Source: Saxidomus purpurata (lineage: Eukaryota; Mollusca; Bivalvia; Venerida; Veneridae). Taken from it: DNA of 64,000 nt. The translations under genes were made by a program, and so were the position numbers. Location: NCBI GenBank assembly GCA_022818135.1, contig JAFMSR010000013.1, positions 22,404,207 to 22,468,206 of the forward strand, written 5' to 3'. Each line of letters starts with the position of its first letter. Positions within the stretch are counted from its first letter, which is position 1. Below are positions 34,574 to 48,800 of this stretch, one piece after another. Under the pieces are notes generated by a model that did not search any database, was not told the DNA's origin, and worked only from the letters and a program-made list of their open reading frames with translations.

Positions 34574-35798
34574 TGGTTTCATGGTCCTTGAAACATTCAC
34601 GGAGAGAAGTATTTGTACGATGCTAACACACAGTATAGTAACCAACAATACACCGGATATAGCGATTTAAAAAACGATCGCGAATGACACAGGACTGGTC
34701 TGTTTATCTCTTTTATGTTTACTGTTTATATTATATGTTTCTGTTGACATTACACTGCATAAAATGCTTTCAATCAGGAGGGGAGTAAAATATGGAGAAT
34801 CACGGTGTTAAAAATGCTCTTTATATTTTCTTTGCAAACGAACGTACGTAGTGTTTGTGCGAAAATGCTAAGAAATGTCTTCGTTATAAGAAATAATGTT
34901 GTTTTTTCTATCCTGATATAAACACTTACTCTTAATATTGGAAAAAATGGACAACTGTAACCGGATATAATGCGGGTTAAAGTACAACTTCACCAGTTAT
35001 CTGTTCGCTCTCTATTGATTTTAACCGTCCATTTTTAGCGCTTTCCAAGGGGTGCTTTTATATAAATGACTTTTCTTTCATATTTCACAATTTAACAGTA
35101 CTCTACTTATATATTCATTTTCAAATTCATATGTACAACAAACAGCACTTAAAATTCCTCAGAAATAAGCAAAATATAAATATGCTTACTGCTGTAAGAT
35201 ATGCGTCTCCCATCAGCAAGAAAAACGATTATGTTCCAAAGACCAGCTAGCGTACAGATTGTTTCAATATTGAGAACAAATTAATTATAAGTCAATCATA
35301 TTAGTAACGGTATAGGCGTTAATCATAAAATTAATGTGTAGCTGAACGCGTTATTATTGTACCTGTGTTATAATCACTTGACAAAAAATAGTCCTCCAAC
35401 AAAGTAAGCCTTAATACCTAGCAAGATACATTTGATAAATTACAAGCAACACGCTAATATTGAAGATAATTCAACCACGACACGTAAACGGTCGGAACTT
35501 TACTACAATGTACACTGCGCGGCTTCACTGACAGGCTTACGTTCGTAGACATCGCAAATTTGTTCATGTCTAGAGAAAAAGAAGATATGTATAATTTATT
35601 TCTCATATTCTAGGTAGATTACAACTAGGCAGGATTCCGTTGTGAATGATATTTTGTCCGTATGTAACGACAGAATCGTTTATCTAAATGTATTTTTTCT
35701 GCTCAATTAAGGGAGTATTCAATCTTTTGACCCGTGAGATGGGCTCTTCTAATGTCACGGTAATATGTATGTGATTCAGACTATGCTGCCAAGTTATA

Positions 35799-35939
35799 TC
35801 TGTAATGTAACAATCGAAACATCACTCGGCCTTTTACGTAGATCTGTAATGTAACAATCGGAACATCACTCGGCCTTTTCCGTAGAAATAACGTTATTTC
35901 TACGGAAAAGGCCGGGTGATGTTCCGATTTGTAATGTAA
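35799..35939. repeat. Two direct repeats followed by an inverted copy (palindrome)
   Basis: A 43-44 bp unit beginning ATCTGTAATGTAACAATCG runs twice in direct orientation (35799-35841 and 35842-35885). It is then mirrored at 35900-35939. The centre TAACGTTA at about 35892 gives arms of about 38 bp with one mismatch. Confidence 0.85.
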
Positions 35940-36655
35940 TTGACGGTCGTAACGCACATTTCTCCTAAAATCTGTGGAAATAGAGAAAGAATTTATAACA
36001 TGAATAGATTACTTTGTACATTATGGTAACCCAGCTCAAAAAATGCTATTTGCAATATTTGTATCTAATGAAATTATAAAATGTTATCGAGTTATTTCGT
36101 GACGTGACATAGTTAAAAGTAGACGATTCTAACGATATTTCCATACGCGTTCACAAAACCTATCGTATTAAAGGACTCGTGAAAGGCAACGAATATTCGC
36201 TATGAATATTGAGGTGCGTAGTGGTTTGTGTTAGTATGACAACAGAAATAGAATGTGCTGGTCATATATGGAATATTGCTAGAACTTAAACGGCTTAATG
36301 GATAAAACTTTAAAAGGAAAGCAAGATTTTAAATTCCATCTTTTTCTTAAGAGTTTTGACACACAGTGACTTTAACATTATAGGCATTATTTTAAAGTGA
36401 AGAAAATTTTCTGGTTATTCGAAAACACCATAATAAGTTATAACTATTTAATAGAATATACTAGCGGCCTGTTTAAAAACATTTTTGTCATGGCATACGT
36501 TCTGATATTGTAAATAAATGATATTTATGCAAATAAGCCATTAATTATTACATAATATGATATTCAATACATGACAGTTAGTCCATTAATAAACTGACAA
36601 TATTTATCTTTCTAAGCTCAGACTAAATACAGTAAGGAAACTGAGGAACAAAATT

Positions 36656-36892
36656 ATGACAACAGCAAAAAGAACACATTTGTTAAAATCATATTTTCTG
36701 ATCGTAGTAAACATTATAATGTGTGCCCACAGTCGTGAGTTAAGGCTTCTAGGAATGTTGCCTACAACAGGAGATGGGTGGATAGGAGGGATGTCATGCT
36801 ATAACTCGGTGTCTATGGCACTGGAGGATATCAATTCAAATGAGAATATCCTGAGAGATTACAACTTGACATACAACTGGTACGATACTAAG
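36656..36892 (+). CDS. Copy B exon 1: start codon, signal peptide, first Venus-flytrap strand
   Basis: 79 codons, phase 0 end, donor 'gtaagc'. The chosen ATG is followed by a basic stretch and a hydrophobic run (SYFLIVVNIIMCAHS), a good signal peptide. The mature part starts near RELRLLGMLPTTGDGW; the Trp aligns with ligand-contacting Trp65 of GABBR1b. MALEDINSN matches MALEDVNSR of GABBR1. An in-frame stop lies upstream of the ATG. Confidence 0.9.
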
Positions 36893-39800
36893 GTAAGCAC
36901 AATTTGCGATTTTGTCAATATATTCAAAGAATATTTTTATTTTCTTTGAAAGGAAGTCTTGATATGTTCATCTTGTATCGGGCTTGATATATATTTACTT
37001 GGCCAAAGCCCACAACGACTGCAAAGCTGCGCTATGGGAAAAGGAGTGTAAGATAGACCACATCAAACTGTGTTTTGAATAAAGCATACAATTATACGAC
37101 ATGTTACAAAATAAGCACAAACATTTCTAAACGATTACAGAATAGTTCATAGCTTAATCGTACAATAATACAGACTGTGTTGTTAGTAATTGCTGCTCTT
37201 TAATATCAACTCACGAGTGACTACGGAAGATAATCTTAGCATATAAGGTATAGAATTTTACGGTAGGTGCGGAGCTCAATTACAGAGGCGGATGTAGTTT
37301 AATGCTCATTCTGGTGCTGCTTGTTTTGCTTAAAACCTTCTTATTTTACATGAACACCCTATAACAGATTTATTTAAAAACGATATAGAATTTGTATACA
37401 TTCCTGGCAGAGAAATTATGTAACATTTTTACTGCAGACATAGAAGGGTAGCTACCATTCTGGGGTACTTGATATCCTGACGACTGACATACCGAATGCA
37501 GTAAATGGTCTAAGAGCGTCACGGTTTTGTAATCCAAACACTTCCTTGTTTTCTCTAATGTCGTCTGACATATATTTGATACTTTAACGATGTTTAGATT
37601 ACTAAACAACTCGGTAACATAAACTTTGCACAATTAGATAAATTTGAAAGTGATTCAATAGCTGTATTTCAACAAATTTATGTTAAAATATTATAAGGGT
37701 GACAACGTTGTTGTTGTTTTTGGTAATTTAACATGAAGGCAGTTTGCTTAACAGCCGTTCCTAGGAAAACCCAGTTCTAGACTCCTATCCTCCGAAAGAA
37801 ACTGCCAGCTTTCTCACAAAAAGGCATGGTCGGTAGCAGGGCTCGAACCAATTACCCGTTTTCAATAAGAGGTTACAGTGATTTCAAGTCAGCGACTCTA
37901 ACCACTCGACCACGAAGGCCAATAGCTGGGACAACGTCAGAGCGTTTGTTTCTAGGATACAGTTGGGATATTATATTGAAATAATTAAATGACTTTTTGT
38001 AGCATTTGGCGTAAGAATATTATACATTTGTATGTGGGTTGATTAACTTACTCTACAAGAGGGTCAGCAAACGAGTCTGACTTCACTTGTGTTGCGAAAG
38101 AAAAGTAACAGTGCTAGAACATTAGTGAGACAGATATTGCCAAATTGCAATTACATGGGGTTGCACAACAGGCGAAACTCCCATCATTTTATATTCTCAA
38201 CAGTATATTCTTTTAATCCTAGTTTTCATATATATTATATGTGAAAACGTGTTTCAAATTTTATAGAGGCATTTCAAAATTTCGTTCATAATCTTATCAA
38301 TGAACTGATAAATTTCTAATACCAATAAGAATTATGAAAATTAGGGTTTTAACAACGAATTTACTTACATATAACACAAGTATCATCGGGTTGGATATGA
38401 TTATTTCGATGATTGTCGCGTTGAGCGGGATGAAACACTTATTTTGCGATGAAAGGGCATCAGCATTGGTGAACTGCGTGAGCTATTAGCTGGTGTATTG
38501 TTACGTTCAGGCGAGTCAATTAAATGATGTTAAAGACTGGAAGAGAGCTTTAAATGTCACTGTTATTACAGATTAATCTCATTGATAGCATGGACATTAT
38601 TATCACCTTAAATATTTCTAAATGATTGAACGGTCTTCCATTCCACGGAGTATTATGCTAACAGGTTGAAAATTATGTCAGAAAAGCAGGCTATAGTTGC
38701 CTGACAAGATGCTATCAATAACAAGAGAAATGACAGGTTCACTATTAAACAATGTTAGAAGTTCCTAGCGCTGGAATAATTGATCTTGAGCAGTTTGAAA
38801 TGAACAACCAGATATAACCAGAACAATAGAAAATATAACTAAATTATATGTATGTCGTAGACTCTATTACATTATGTTGCACCATTTGTTATGATTTTGC
38901 CTATTTGTAATATACAATCAAAGTTTTGAAATGGTAATGGAATCTGATTTCGAAATCAGCTCTGCTTGCAAAAACGTGCTATTTAACCAATTTAATAGCC
39001 CACATTTCTCTGGTAAAAATCAAGTTTAAAGTAAAACTAATTTCAAAACTGTTTCGTCATTTTATAATTGAACTTTAGAGTTTCGTTTATATTCTGTAAA
39101 TAAAATGTGTACTTGTCGTTCACATATGATTATACATTGAAGAAACTTTAAAAATAATGACATAAATCCATTTCCAAATCATTGGTATTTATCCTGACCT
39201 TACATCAAAGCAATGCCTAAATATAGAAATACATTGTACTTTGAAAATTCCGTTTCTATTTTTAATACATTGCCTTCTAGCTGATTTTCCGAAATTAAGA
39301 CCATATTAATATCCATATTTAGATAAGGCTTTCCCAGCCATATGGAACATTTTGTTCTCTACTCGCTAGCAATGATAAGGCTGGTCAGAAAATCGATAAA
39401 CAGGTAGTAGCGGCCGGACAGTTCGCTTGCGGTCGTAAATTTTCCGAAACAGACCGGAAAACCGCTGATTGTTTCGGCAGCTCAATCAATAAAAATCGAT
39501 ATTTGCTTGCGTAATATTAGCCCGAGGATATTAAGATGTACAGATGTACGCTAAAATAGAAATCTTTATCTTATTGCATTCATCTTTTTGTACTATTACA
39601 TTGTATGTTTAAAAAGCAACTGTTGTAAAATAGAGTTTACAGAGAAACGAGCAACACTGGTCTGAATAATAGAGCTATTATAGATTTATCAGTTTGAGGG
39701 GGAAATGTTTTTTTTCATGAATATACCCTTTGAATTTCATTAACTTTTTGTTAAATCTATGCAATGCACAGAGCTATTCGTGTAATAATTGTTGACAGGA

Positions 39801-42800
39801 TCATGCGGACAAACTACAGGAGTATAAGCTATTACTCTTTTATATTGTTGAATTAATTTTATTAAATTGAATCACATATTATATCAAAGCATCCGCTTTA
39901 ATGTAATTAAGTGAAGCTTCACAACATAAATCATACACGGCTTCACCAACTTGTACCACAATGACAGTCACACTTTCACAGTTTTCTTTTTTCTTCGCAC
40001 GTGCTTAAAAGCCATAAGTGGTTGTATATCTTGAAAGCAATTAGTTCTCTAAACTTAAAAGCTAACAAAAACTACCTTTAAAAAAGATGGTCCACGCAAT
40101 GTTTAGTATATGAAAGTCATTGGTAGCTTGATTCTAATATTGAATTGTGAAACAATGAAATAACGAAGTTTTCATTAGGCATATACAAAATCGATGTCAT
40201 CGATTTCATATTCTGTTAGCTGTGAAAAAAACAAACATCACGATAGACACAATGCATGAACGTGTGCGTCATCTTTGAAAATTTGTTATTTACATAACTT
40301 ATAAATTATGCTACTATCGTTTATTTAATTACGGTACAGTCTCCAGTGTGCTTGACGCCAACGTTACATGTGCGTAAATTCTACAAGATAGAAATAAATG
40401 TGCTACAGCAGAAGCTTGAACGACACACTTAAGTGTCGGGGATTATTTTGAAATTATTCACATGAAATCATGAACGTTTCTTCGAAAAAATTATTTTAAA
40501 GTGCGAGTTATTTAAAGGTTACTTTTGTTAATAAAAGGAATAATCAAGTAAGGTCTTTATTTCGTTGTCCCTTTCCACAGTAGTTAATTGTTCTCTAAAA
40601 GCAAACAGAAATACATTTATTAAACTAACTAAAATACATTTCATTGTTTCTGAGATGGGTGTACAATAAAAAAGATATATATAATACACACATATAGGGT
40701 AATAAATTACCAAGACTAACAAAGACTTTTATTGCACCCTAATAATCCATATCCGTTCTAGTGTTTTATTGCCCCGGGGTATATTGTAAAACGCAAGTGG
40801 TAATTCTTATGACAGATTTTAAGTTTCTTTTAAAATATGTAAGTTTACCGTAATAACATCTTATTTGCTTTTCTTTTTCAATTTCTGATATTTGATCAAA
40901 ATACTAAAAGTACTACATTTTTTGTAATTCACAAACATTATTTTTCGACATTACATGTACCTGATTTCGATTTCTGACCGGTCTTAACTTTTTCATTTGT
41001 CAACCACCTTTAAGTTACAAAATGGTTATGGGGGACCAAAGTAGAAGTAAACGACTGTCAAAATACGCTCAAATAGCAAAGCAAAACAAACAACATCACC
41101 ACATTTATGACGGGTGAGATCTATCCGGACGAACGGATTCTGAAAACAAATTCTTTCATATAAAATAAGCGTCACAATTTGAAAGTGACATACGTACTTG
41201 TGTATATGTGTGTTTGTGTGACATTACAACAGTCCCGTGAAAATGTGTAAAAATTACAATGTATACACAAAATCTTTTTTTCACAGGTGTTACATTTACC
41301 TGTTTACGTTAAGTTGAAACAAGTGTGAAATTTAGTCACTTTGCTACAATACAAATATAACTTTAACCGAATGCAGTCCTTTTAATTTACTCATTTAATT
41401 TACACATGAATAAAGCATACCGAGACTCGTTCAAAGATTGGTACAATCATTATTCACTTTTTTTCCTTTTTCATATAAGTTATGCCATCCTTACGTTTTA
41501 AAGCAACAATACAATACAAAATCATCACAATTTTAATACGATAGTAATCGACAACTTCCGTGAAAATTACGGACGCGCCCGATCTGTATTACGACTACAT
41601 TTTTAACTGACTGTACTTATAAAAAATATTAAAAAGGTAAGCGAAATCCTTCAAATATTTTATTTATTTTTACACCAATATATAGTTGATATAATTCCCT
41701 TGCCGATATCACTGAAGCAAAAACAATCTTATAATTGATGTTCTATGTATGGGTCAAAGTATTGAGACAAATGACCCAAAAAGCTGACTAAAAGTCTTGC
41801 AATCCTTACCATTTCATATGGAAAACGCGGTGGTACTTTTTTAATTAAAAAAGGTAAGTGAAATACCAAATTAATCTTTTTGAAATTTACATCATTATAA
41901 AGAGGAAAAATAATATTAATTCGTCTGACCGAAGCAAAAACGATTAATTACACGGTTTTTTATTTAATTGGATTAAACCGAAATCTCCCTTCTTTGTTTA
42001 ATGTGTAAAAGCCGCGTCTAATCGATTATCGGGAAAACATGAAAGTTCCATATGTGATTAATACGCGAGTGTGCACAAAGGCACTATTTGTTATGTACAA
42101 TAATGATTATTTTTTGGTTAATCAATTTACATCAGTTCTAAAGTAACGTGTCAAAATAAAAGTTTTACATCAAACTGATTGTACATTAAATGAAATGAGT
42201 GTTAGGAAGATTTTACTCTGATTTTATCGCACTTTATTGCTTAGCGTAGGAAAAGGTTTCAATGGTTGTTGTTGGACACAATCTAATTCTGGTGCAAAGA
42301 CTATGGAAAGTAATCACCTTCCAAAAATGATAATATTTTTCTCGATGACGTAATTAATCATCTATCATCTTTTGATACATTTAACGACAGCCGATCAATG
42401 TTTTACTTAATGAAAAGTAAATGTAGCATTAACGTAAAGGTCACCCTTGATGATACTTGCGACACTACAGATCTCATTTATATGTGTCTTTTTACGTTGC
42501 TCGTTGTAAAAGCAAGACAGTAATGTTTCTTAATTGACACTTATAAACGGAGAAAGAAAACACACGTATTCCAATCGGGTGTTTTTTCCATAAAACAAAC
42601 TTAAGTTGTATCTTAAAGTCGTAATTTTTTGTCGTTTATTAACGTTTGTTGATTCACTGTTTCTCAAATAGACTAAATATCTCTGAATGTTATGACTATT
42701 AAAATTCAATATAATATTGAATTGCGATCTTTCCTTCATAAGTCATTTCACACTTTTACTTGAGCTTTATTAAGGCATAAACTTCATTAAATGTTATTAT

Positions 42801-45800
42801 GCATTTTCAAAATTTTTGAGCGTAAAGTTAGCACATTTTAGCACTAATGATTTCAGAGAAAAGCAAGAAATGAAATTAACAAGAAGAAGTGGACTCTCCA
42901 GCAAATGTTCGTTCTTATACGTATAGCTGTTTAAATTTATAACAGTGTTATTATGGTAAACAATTTAGAGCTGTATAACCTGTCCCGGAAGTTCTTCGGT
43001 TTGGCGGGAATCTTGAGTTACCGGATTGACAGCTCTGACAGCAAGTTGCGCGAAAGCTACGGTGCAAGTAACATCGACTTTTCGTAATTTACTGACCTTC
43101 TAACTTTCTCCCCTTGCTTGCTTGGATAACATTACTGGCGACGCAACTCGCCGCCCAACGACCGCCGCCGCAGAAGTTCCCAAAAGGACGTAGCGTCAGA
43201 TGCTGCGGGGTTTTTGGCAATTTCTAGCGTATACATGATTCATTCTTACTGCATAGTAGTAAATTTTAACAAAAATATGTGAAGCCGTATATAAAAATGA
43301 AGGAAAAGGGTTTTTGTACATTACTATGTAACATAAATTACTTTTTAAACTTCAATTTAAGTGTAGCGATATAAAACACACTGAGAACGACGTTAATTTA
43401 AGCGGGTCACTTGTAAAAAAATACTTTATCCGCATGACTTCTACTTAAAAACGAAAGAAGAAAATTATGTCAAACTTTCTCATTTTGCGTATACGATATG
43501 TTGAATGTCGCCGAAAGTTGCCATTAAAATGTTAAACATTTTCAACGGCTCCTACGAGCAGACATGTATAAAACTTCTGTTAGGAAGAAAGTGTCACATC
43601 TTTGAACTGATGTATTTTCATTTTTTTCAAATGAATGCAAGATAAAAAAAATCAAAGATATTTATATAAACAAACCCATAGTAATGCGTTTTTAATGAAG
43701 ATTTATAATTTAAAAATGATTTCGAATATATCTGAATAAAACGGCTACAATTGCATTTATGATTGTCTAACGAAAATGTCTACATATAGAAAATACATGT
43801 ATAAGAAAATGTGAAAATATACTCGATTAAAACTGTAATTATAATTCAGCCGATGATGAAACGTCAAGTTCTTCATCGTATCAAAAATGTTTTTTTCTCT
43901 TCTTTCAAATGATACTATATGCCTGCATAGTCTATTAAAATGATACTTTTATACAACATAGGGCATGTTTAGCGTGAATGTCCTCCGACGTCAAATTTAT
44001 TAAGATGCGACGTTGCACAGCCCCCGAATTACGATATTGTTGCTGAAGAAACGCAAACGTTATATTTTTCAAAATGTTGTTCATTAAAATTTTATCAGTT
44101 TTTAATGCATATTTATTCTTATTCTAAAACGTTCTATCATTTCGAAGGTTATAACACTCACTATGTCAGTAGATTAAGTTATATGTCTTTGTGTAACGGC
44201 GTAAGCTAAATTCCGCATTTTAATGTAATAAACGGTAATATTTCACAAAAGTACTGTAGTTATGAAATCGCTTGTATTTACAAAATGAGTCTTTGGGGCT
44301 CGTTTTGGGGGGCTTCGTTTTTTTTTTGGGCCTTCCCCCTGTTTGATATTTCCTTTTTTTTTCCTCTTTTTAAAATGGTATTAATTTTATATGCAATTTA
44401 GAAAGATGGCCATTATTCAATGTTTGACGTCGTGTTACATAACGTCCCGCAACATTGGACGTTACGTCAATACGCCCCGTCTATGGACGGGCGTATAAAA
44501 AAGAAATCCTTAGACTTCGTAAAAATAGCACCAACACGCAGATCTATATGAACATAATAACATTGAATAATAAATTCTTCAATGAGAAATCAAAGGTGCA
44601 ATATTCTTAGTCTGATCCGCCGATAATTCAATCACACTTCATACCCAGATCTGGCTATAACGTTTAAACAAAATGGTTTCACACGTGTAAATAGGCGAAA
44701 TATGGTCGTTTTCTCTAAGTCATGGCCCAAATTTTCATTTGACTGGATCATTTGTCAAACTTGACGGAAATCCTGTGCCACATACAAATTTCGTCAAGGT
44801 TGGTTTCGATAGCTACTTTAAGACGACATGATGCTATCAGTGTTGAAAGAGGGAGACACAATAATATACAAAGAAACGAAAGAACTTGCAAATTTTGTAA
44901 TTGCAATATGGAAGAAAATGAATACCATTTCCTGCAAATATGCGTTCATTATACAGATTTAGGCAAAAAATATTTGAAACCTTTTTATTATACTTGGCCA
45001 ACGTTAAATAAGTTTGATACACTAATGATGTCAAGCAATAAAAAAGAAATAGTTAACCTGTCAAAATTTTTGTATTTTGAGAATAAACGTAGACAAGAAG
45101 TAGATTTATAATTCTAATATATCTATATATAAGTCAAAACAACTAATAATTTGAAATAGAGGCTTCTCTATATATTTCATTTTCCCTTGAATTAGGTGAT
45201 CTTTTTACACCTTTTTCATGTTTTGTCATTTGTCAACCTTATGTTAGGCTAGAAGCTTTGTAATGTTGCTTAATGCCGAATAAATGTTGTTGTTTAAACA
45301 AGTTTAACGGACTCGAGCTAATTAAACTTGGTGAATTGTCACACTGAAAATTGAACTTGTTGCCAGACACATTTAATTAACTTAAAGTAGATAAAGATTG
45401 ATGACATGTGAATTTCCAGAGGCGAAGAACCTCAGCGAGTTCAATGTTTCCTCCGGTGTGCCTATATCTTTATGGTTTTTTTTTTAATTACTTATAAATT
45501 AATGTGAAATGATACAAAGTCTTATAAATTCCCACACACATTCAAAACAACTTCGTATCTCTGATTAGTAGAAATGATACAGATTTCTACTATGTTGATT
45601 GTGATTTAATAAATGAATAAGATTCTTATTTGTATATCAGGTAATTTTCATTCAATTTGAAATAAATGTCGCCGTTACTATAGAAAAACATATGAGTTAT
45701 AAGCAGTTCATATTCGTTATGGAGATATTAATTTCAGAAATTGACATTTCAGATATTTCATTATTCACTATTAATTCATTCATATAATAACTGGCATAAA

Positions 45801-48800
45801 GTGTCATTGAATGAAGTTTTAAGATGCAATAAACGATTTTCCAGGTATTATAAGATATCAAAATAATAAATATTAATTGTGTTTCTTTATATAAAATTAT
45901 CTATCAGCACGCCTTTATCTTGAGTACCGTAAGTTTATTAGAAATGCGTACATAAGTAAAAAAACTAATTTGTACCCTAGTTCCCTAAGGCATTTCTTTT
46001 TAGGAAGTAGGAGTGCTTAATTATAATAGATATGATAAACGCTCTGTGTAAAAGCCAGGGCTGTGGTTAGAACGTCATTGGAAATAAATCTTCACTTTAT
46101 CTATTATATCGTTAATGTACAAGACATTACTAATTGAAAATTTAATCATTTATATTCTCAAGAGCCATGTTTTAGGGCGGTGGTTGCCTTAAGTTTGCCG
46201 ACAAGTGTAAATACACTATATTACAAGACGTACTATGGGATAAACTTAGGCGGGTTTGTGGCGTCAACAAATGTGTTATTTGAAAACAGTAGTTAATGGT
46301 TTTGTTTCAATCATTTCCAAAGTTTGTAAAATTGCTGACTTTCTTGATATTAGTCAGATCGTTATTGGCACTCTTATTTAGTAACACATGAACTTTAAAA
46401 AAGAGAAGAGTTTGTATTATGTATTGTGTTTTGTAACCTTAAAAACTGACTGAAATGTGCATTTCTTCATTTCATACCCTCAAAATATACGCCATGGCTA
46501 GAAACTCACAACTTTTGTCTATGGATTCATTTCTGACAGCGTCACGGTAGGCTGACTTAGGTATTCTACGAAGGCATTAGTGAATGGTAAAACTGAGAGC
46601 CTGCCGCGACTGATATCTGTGACCAGACAGGAAGTTTTTTGATTTACGAAACAGATGGACGTCGCACGGTGCCAGGTCAGGAGAATGTGAGGATGTGATT
46701 CTTTGAAAAATTCTCTCAAAAATGTCACTATGTTAGGGGTAAGCTCTGGAGCATCGTCATGCAACAGTCGAACATGTATGTAGCTTGTGACCGGGCGACG
46801 TTTCTTAGAGTACTTTTTACAATACCACATCATGATAGTTAATCTTCTTTGCACTTTAAGTGCATCTACGAAATTTTTGCCTTTAGTCATGTTTGGAGGC
46901 CCACCATTGGCACAGGTTTAGATAGTGTACCCAGGTTTCATCGCAAGTAACAACATTTACAAAATGCCTTTCGTCATATTTTGGAAAAAGTTTTATTAAT
47001 TTTCAGGCAGCTTTAATACACATCATTTTTTTTATCGGCAGTCAGTCAATAGGTTTGTGACCCATCTAAAGAAAAATCCTCACTTTCAAAATTTTCTTTA
47101 GAATGGAATAACTTTTTGATAATGAAATACCAATAAAGCGTTCATTATCATGAACGGCATATCTAGCATCATTTTGAAGACTTATTTTGACACGATTTTG
47201 TCACCCGTTGTTGTCTTAGGTCGGCATGATTTGTCTGCATTTTCAATAGACTCTACCCAAAAATCAAATTTCTTTTTCCATCTACAAACTAATTCATAAG
47301 CCACAAAAGCTGACCCATAAACACGATAAATTTCGGCCAAAATCTCTTTTATACAATAACCGTGCTTACTTAGCTTTAGTGTAAGCCCAAATTTCCTCAT
47401 CATTTGGTTTTCCCTTTCCAACAAATAGTGGTCAACAACGGCCTATACTGAAACGACAAAAACTAGATTATATACTTCCAATAATGTTTGTCACTAGATT
47501 AAAGGTCAATGATATATGTATTATGTTCAATAACTGGAGAGCCATTAGACCTATAATGTTCAAACTAGATAGTTAGGTTGGTTTGGACCAGTTTATTACC
47601 CCTACTTATTTTGGTTACAGCGAGGTCACTTGACCAACTGACCTACTTCCTTGTTTATGTGGCTACATCAATAAATTTTTAACTATACGTATAGTTTTGC
47701 ATGCAACTTTGACCTATGATTTGACCTGTATGGATAGTTTTGCATGCATTTTTAAATTTTGACCTTGGCTGATCTTGGCATTGGAAGACTGACCTTTTAT
47801 CTCTTTTGAAGTTAAATCAATGAAATTTGGACCATTTATATATACAGTTTTGCATATTTATTTCAACTTCAACACTGGCTGACAAATTGTCCTGCTGTTT
47901 GAAGCTATAACAGCTACTTAACAGTTTTTCGACCTTAGACATAGTTTTGTTTTCAAACTAGAAAGGTAAAACTTGAACTATATACTCAGTTCCAAAAGAA
48001 AGTGTGCACTTAGGTTTTTGTTAATTTTATGTATTATTTTTAACAGAAATATCATGATGTTTGGCATCAAAATTTAGAGCAATTTATGCTCAATTGCCTG
48101 TGCACTGACAGCACATTCAATCGATAGCAAAATTGTATACATGTCTAAAGGTAGTGTTCGAAATTCGAGACCGATACGTTTTATCAAAATGGAGAAATAA
48201 AAAAGTGCACCTTTTCTTTTGGAACTGAGTATGTGCAGGCAGATTTGCAAACTGAAATTCCAAACTTTTATGACTGACATTGATTATGAGCATTTGACCT
48301 AATTGCTTGTGTAAAAGTGCAATTATAATCAGATGCGCGACATGGGGCCATTACGAGCATTGTGATCAAGTTTTATTCATATTGAAGTATTGATGTGAAT
48401 GGACTGACAAACGAAGTACGACTTTCTTAAACGGGAGAATATAAGATACTGATGACATTCTCTCATAGCCCTAAATTCATTAAATTTGTCTAGGAAAGAT
48501 TATAAGTAAAATGCACAATAAGATTCACAGACTGTTATATTCATTGGATGCGGAGAACATTTCCCCAGGAAATGTTTCCGTCATCGTCAGAAAACAATGA
48601 TTCAAAGAACAGCATTTCCCAAGGCACTAGACCACTTTTCGGCAACTTTACAGGCTTCTGTGATAAACTTCTTTCAAAGCTGTTCAAAGAAATTCATTCC
48701 ATTTAGTGCTTCAATCCTTTTCAAAAACACATAGCTATATTATGCGCACTTACTTTATATTGTCCTATATTTTTAGTAATTATCTTAGTTATGTCCGTTT

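Larger units (their letters stand above)
27128..36655. other. Intergenic region between copies A and B
   Basis: 9.5 kb without a convincing gene. It contains the 3' UTR of copy A, a TA-flanked MITE, a poly-A/purine-rich stretch (27488-27506 and 27780-27860), a bivalve-type repeat, a small TTAA MITE, a 26-bp minisatellite, a composite tandem repeat, a 430-bp TIR element and a palindrome. The promoter of copy B should be in its last part but no core motif stands out. Confidence 0.6.

Noticed and set aside
37706..37921. Possible tRNA gene on the minus strand
   Set aside because: A and B boxes are present, but the cloverleaf does not close and the same body and tail recur in other copies, so it is a SINE.
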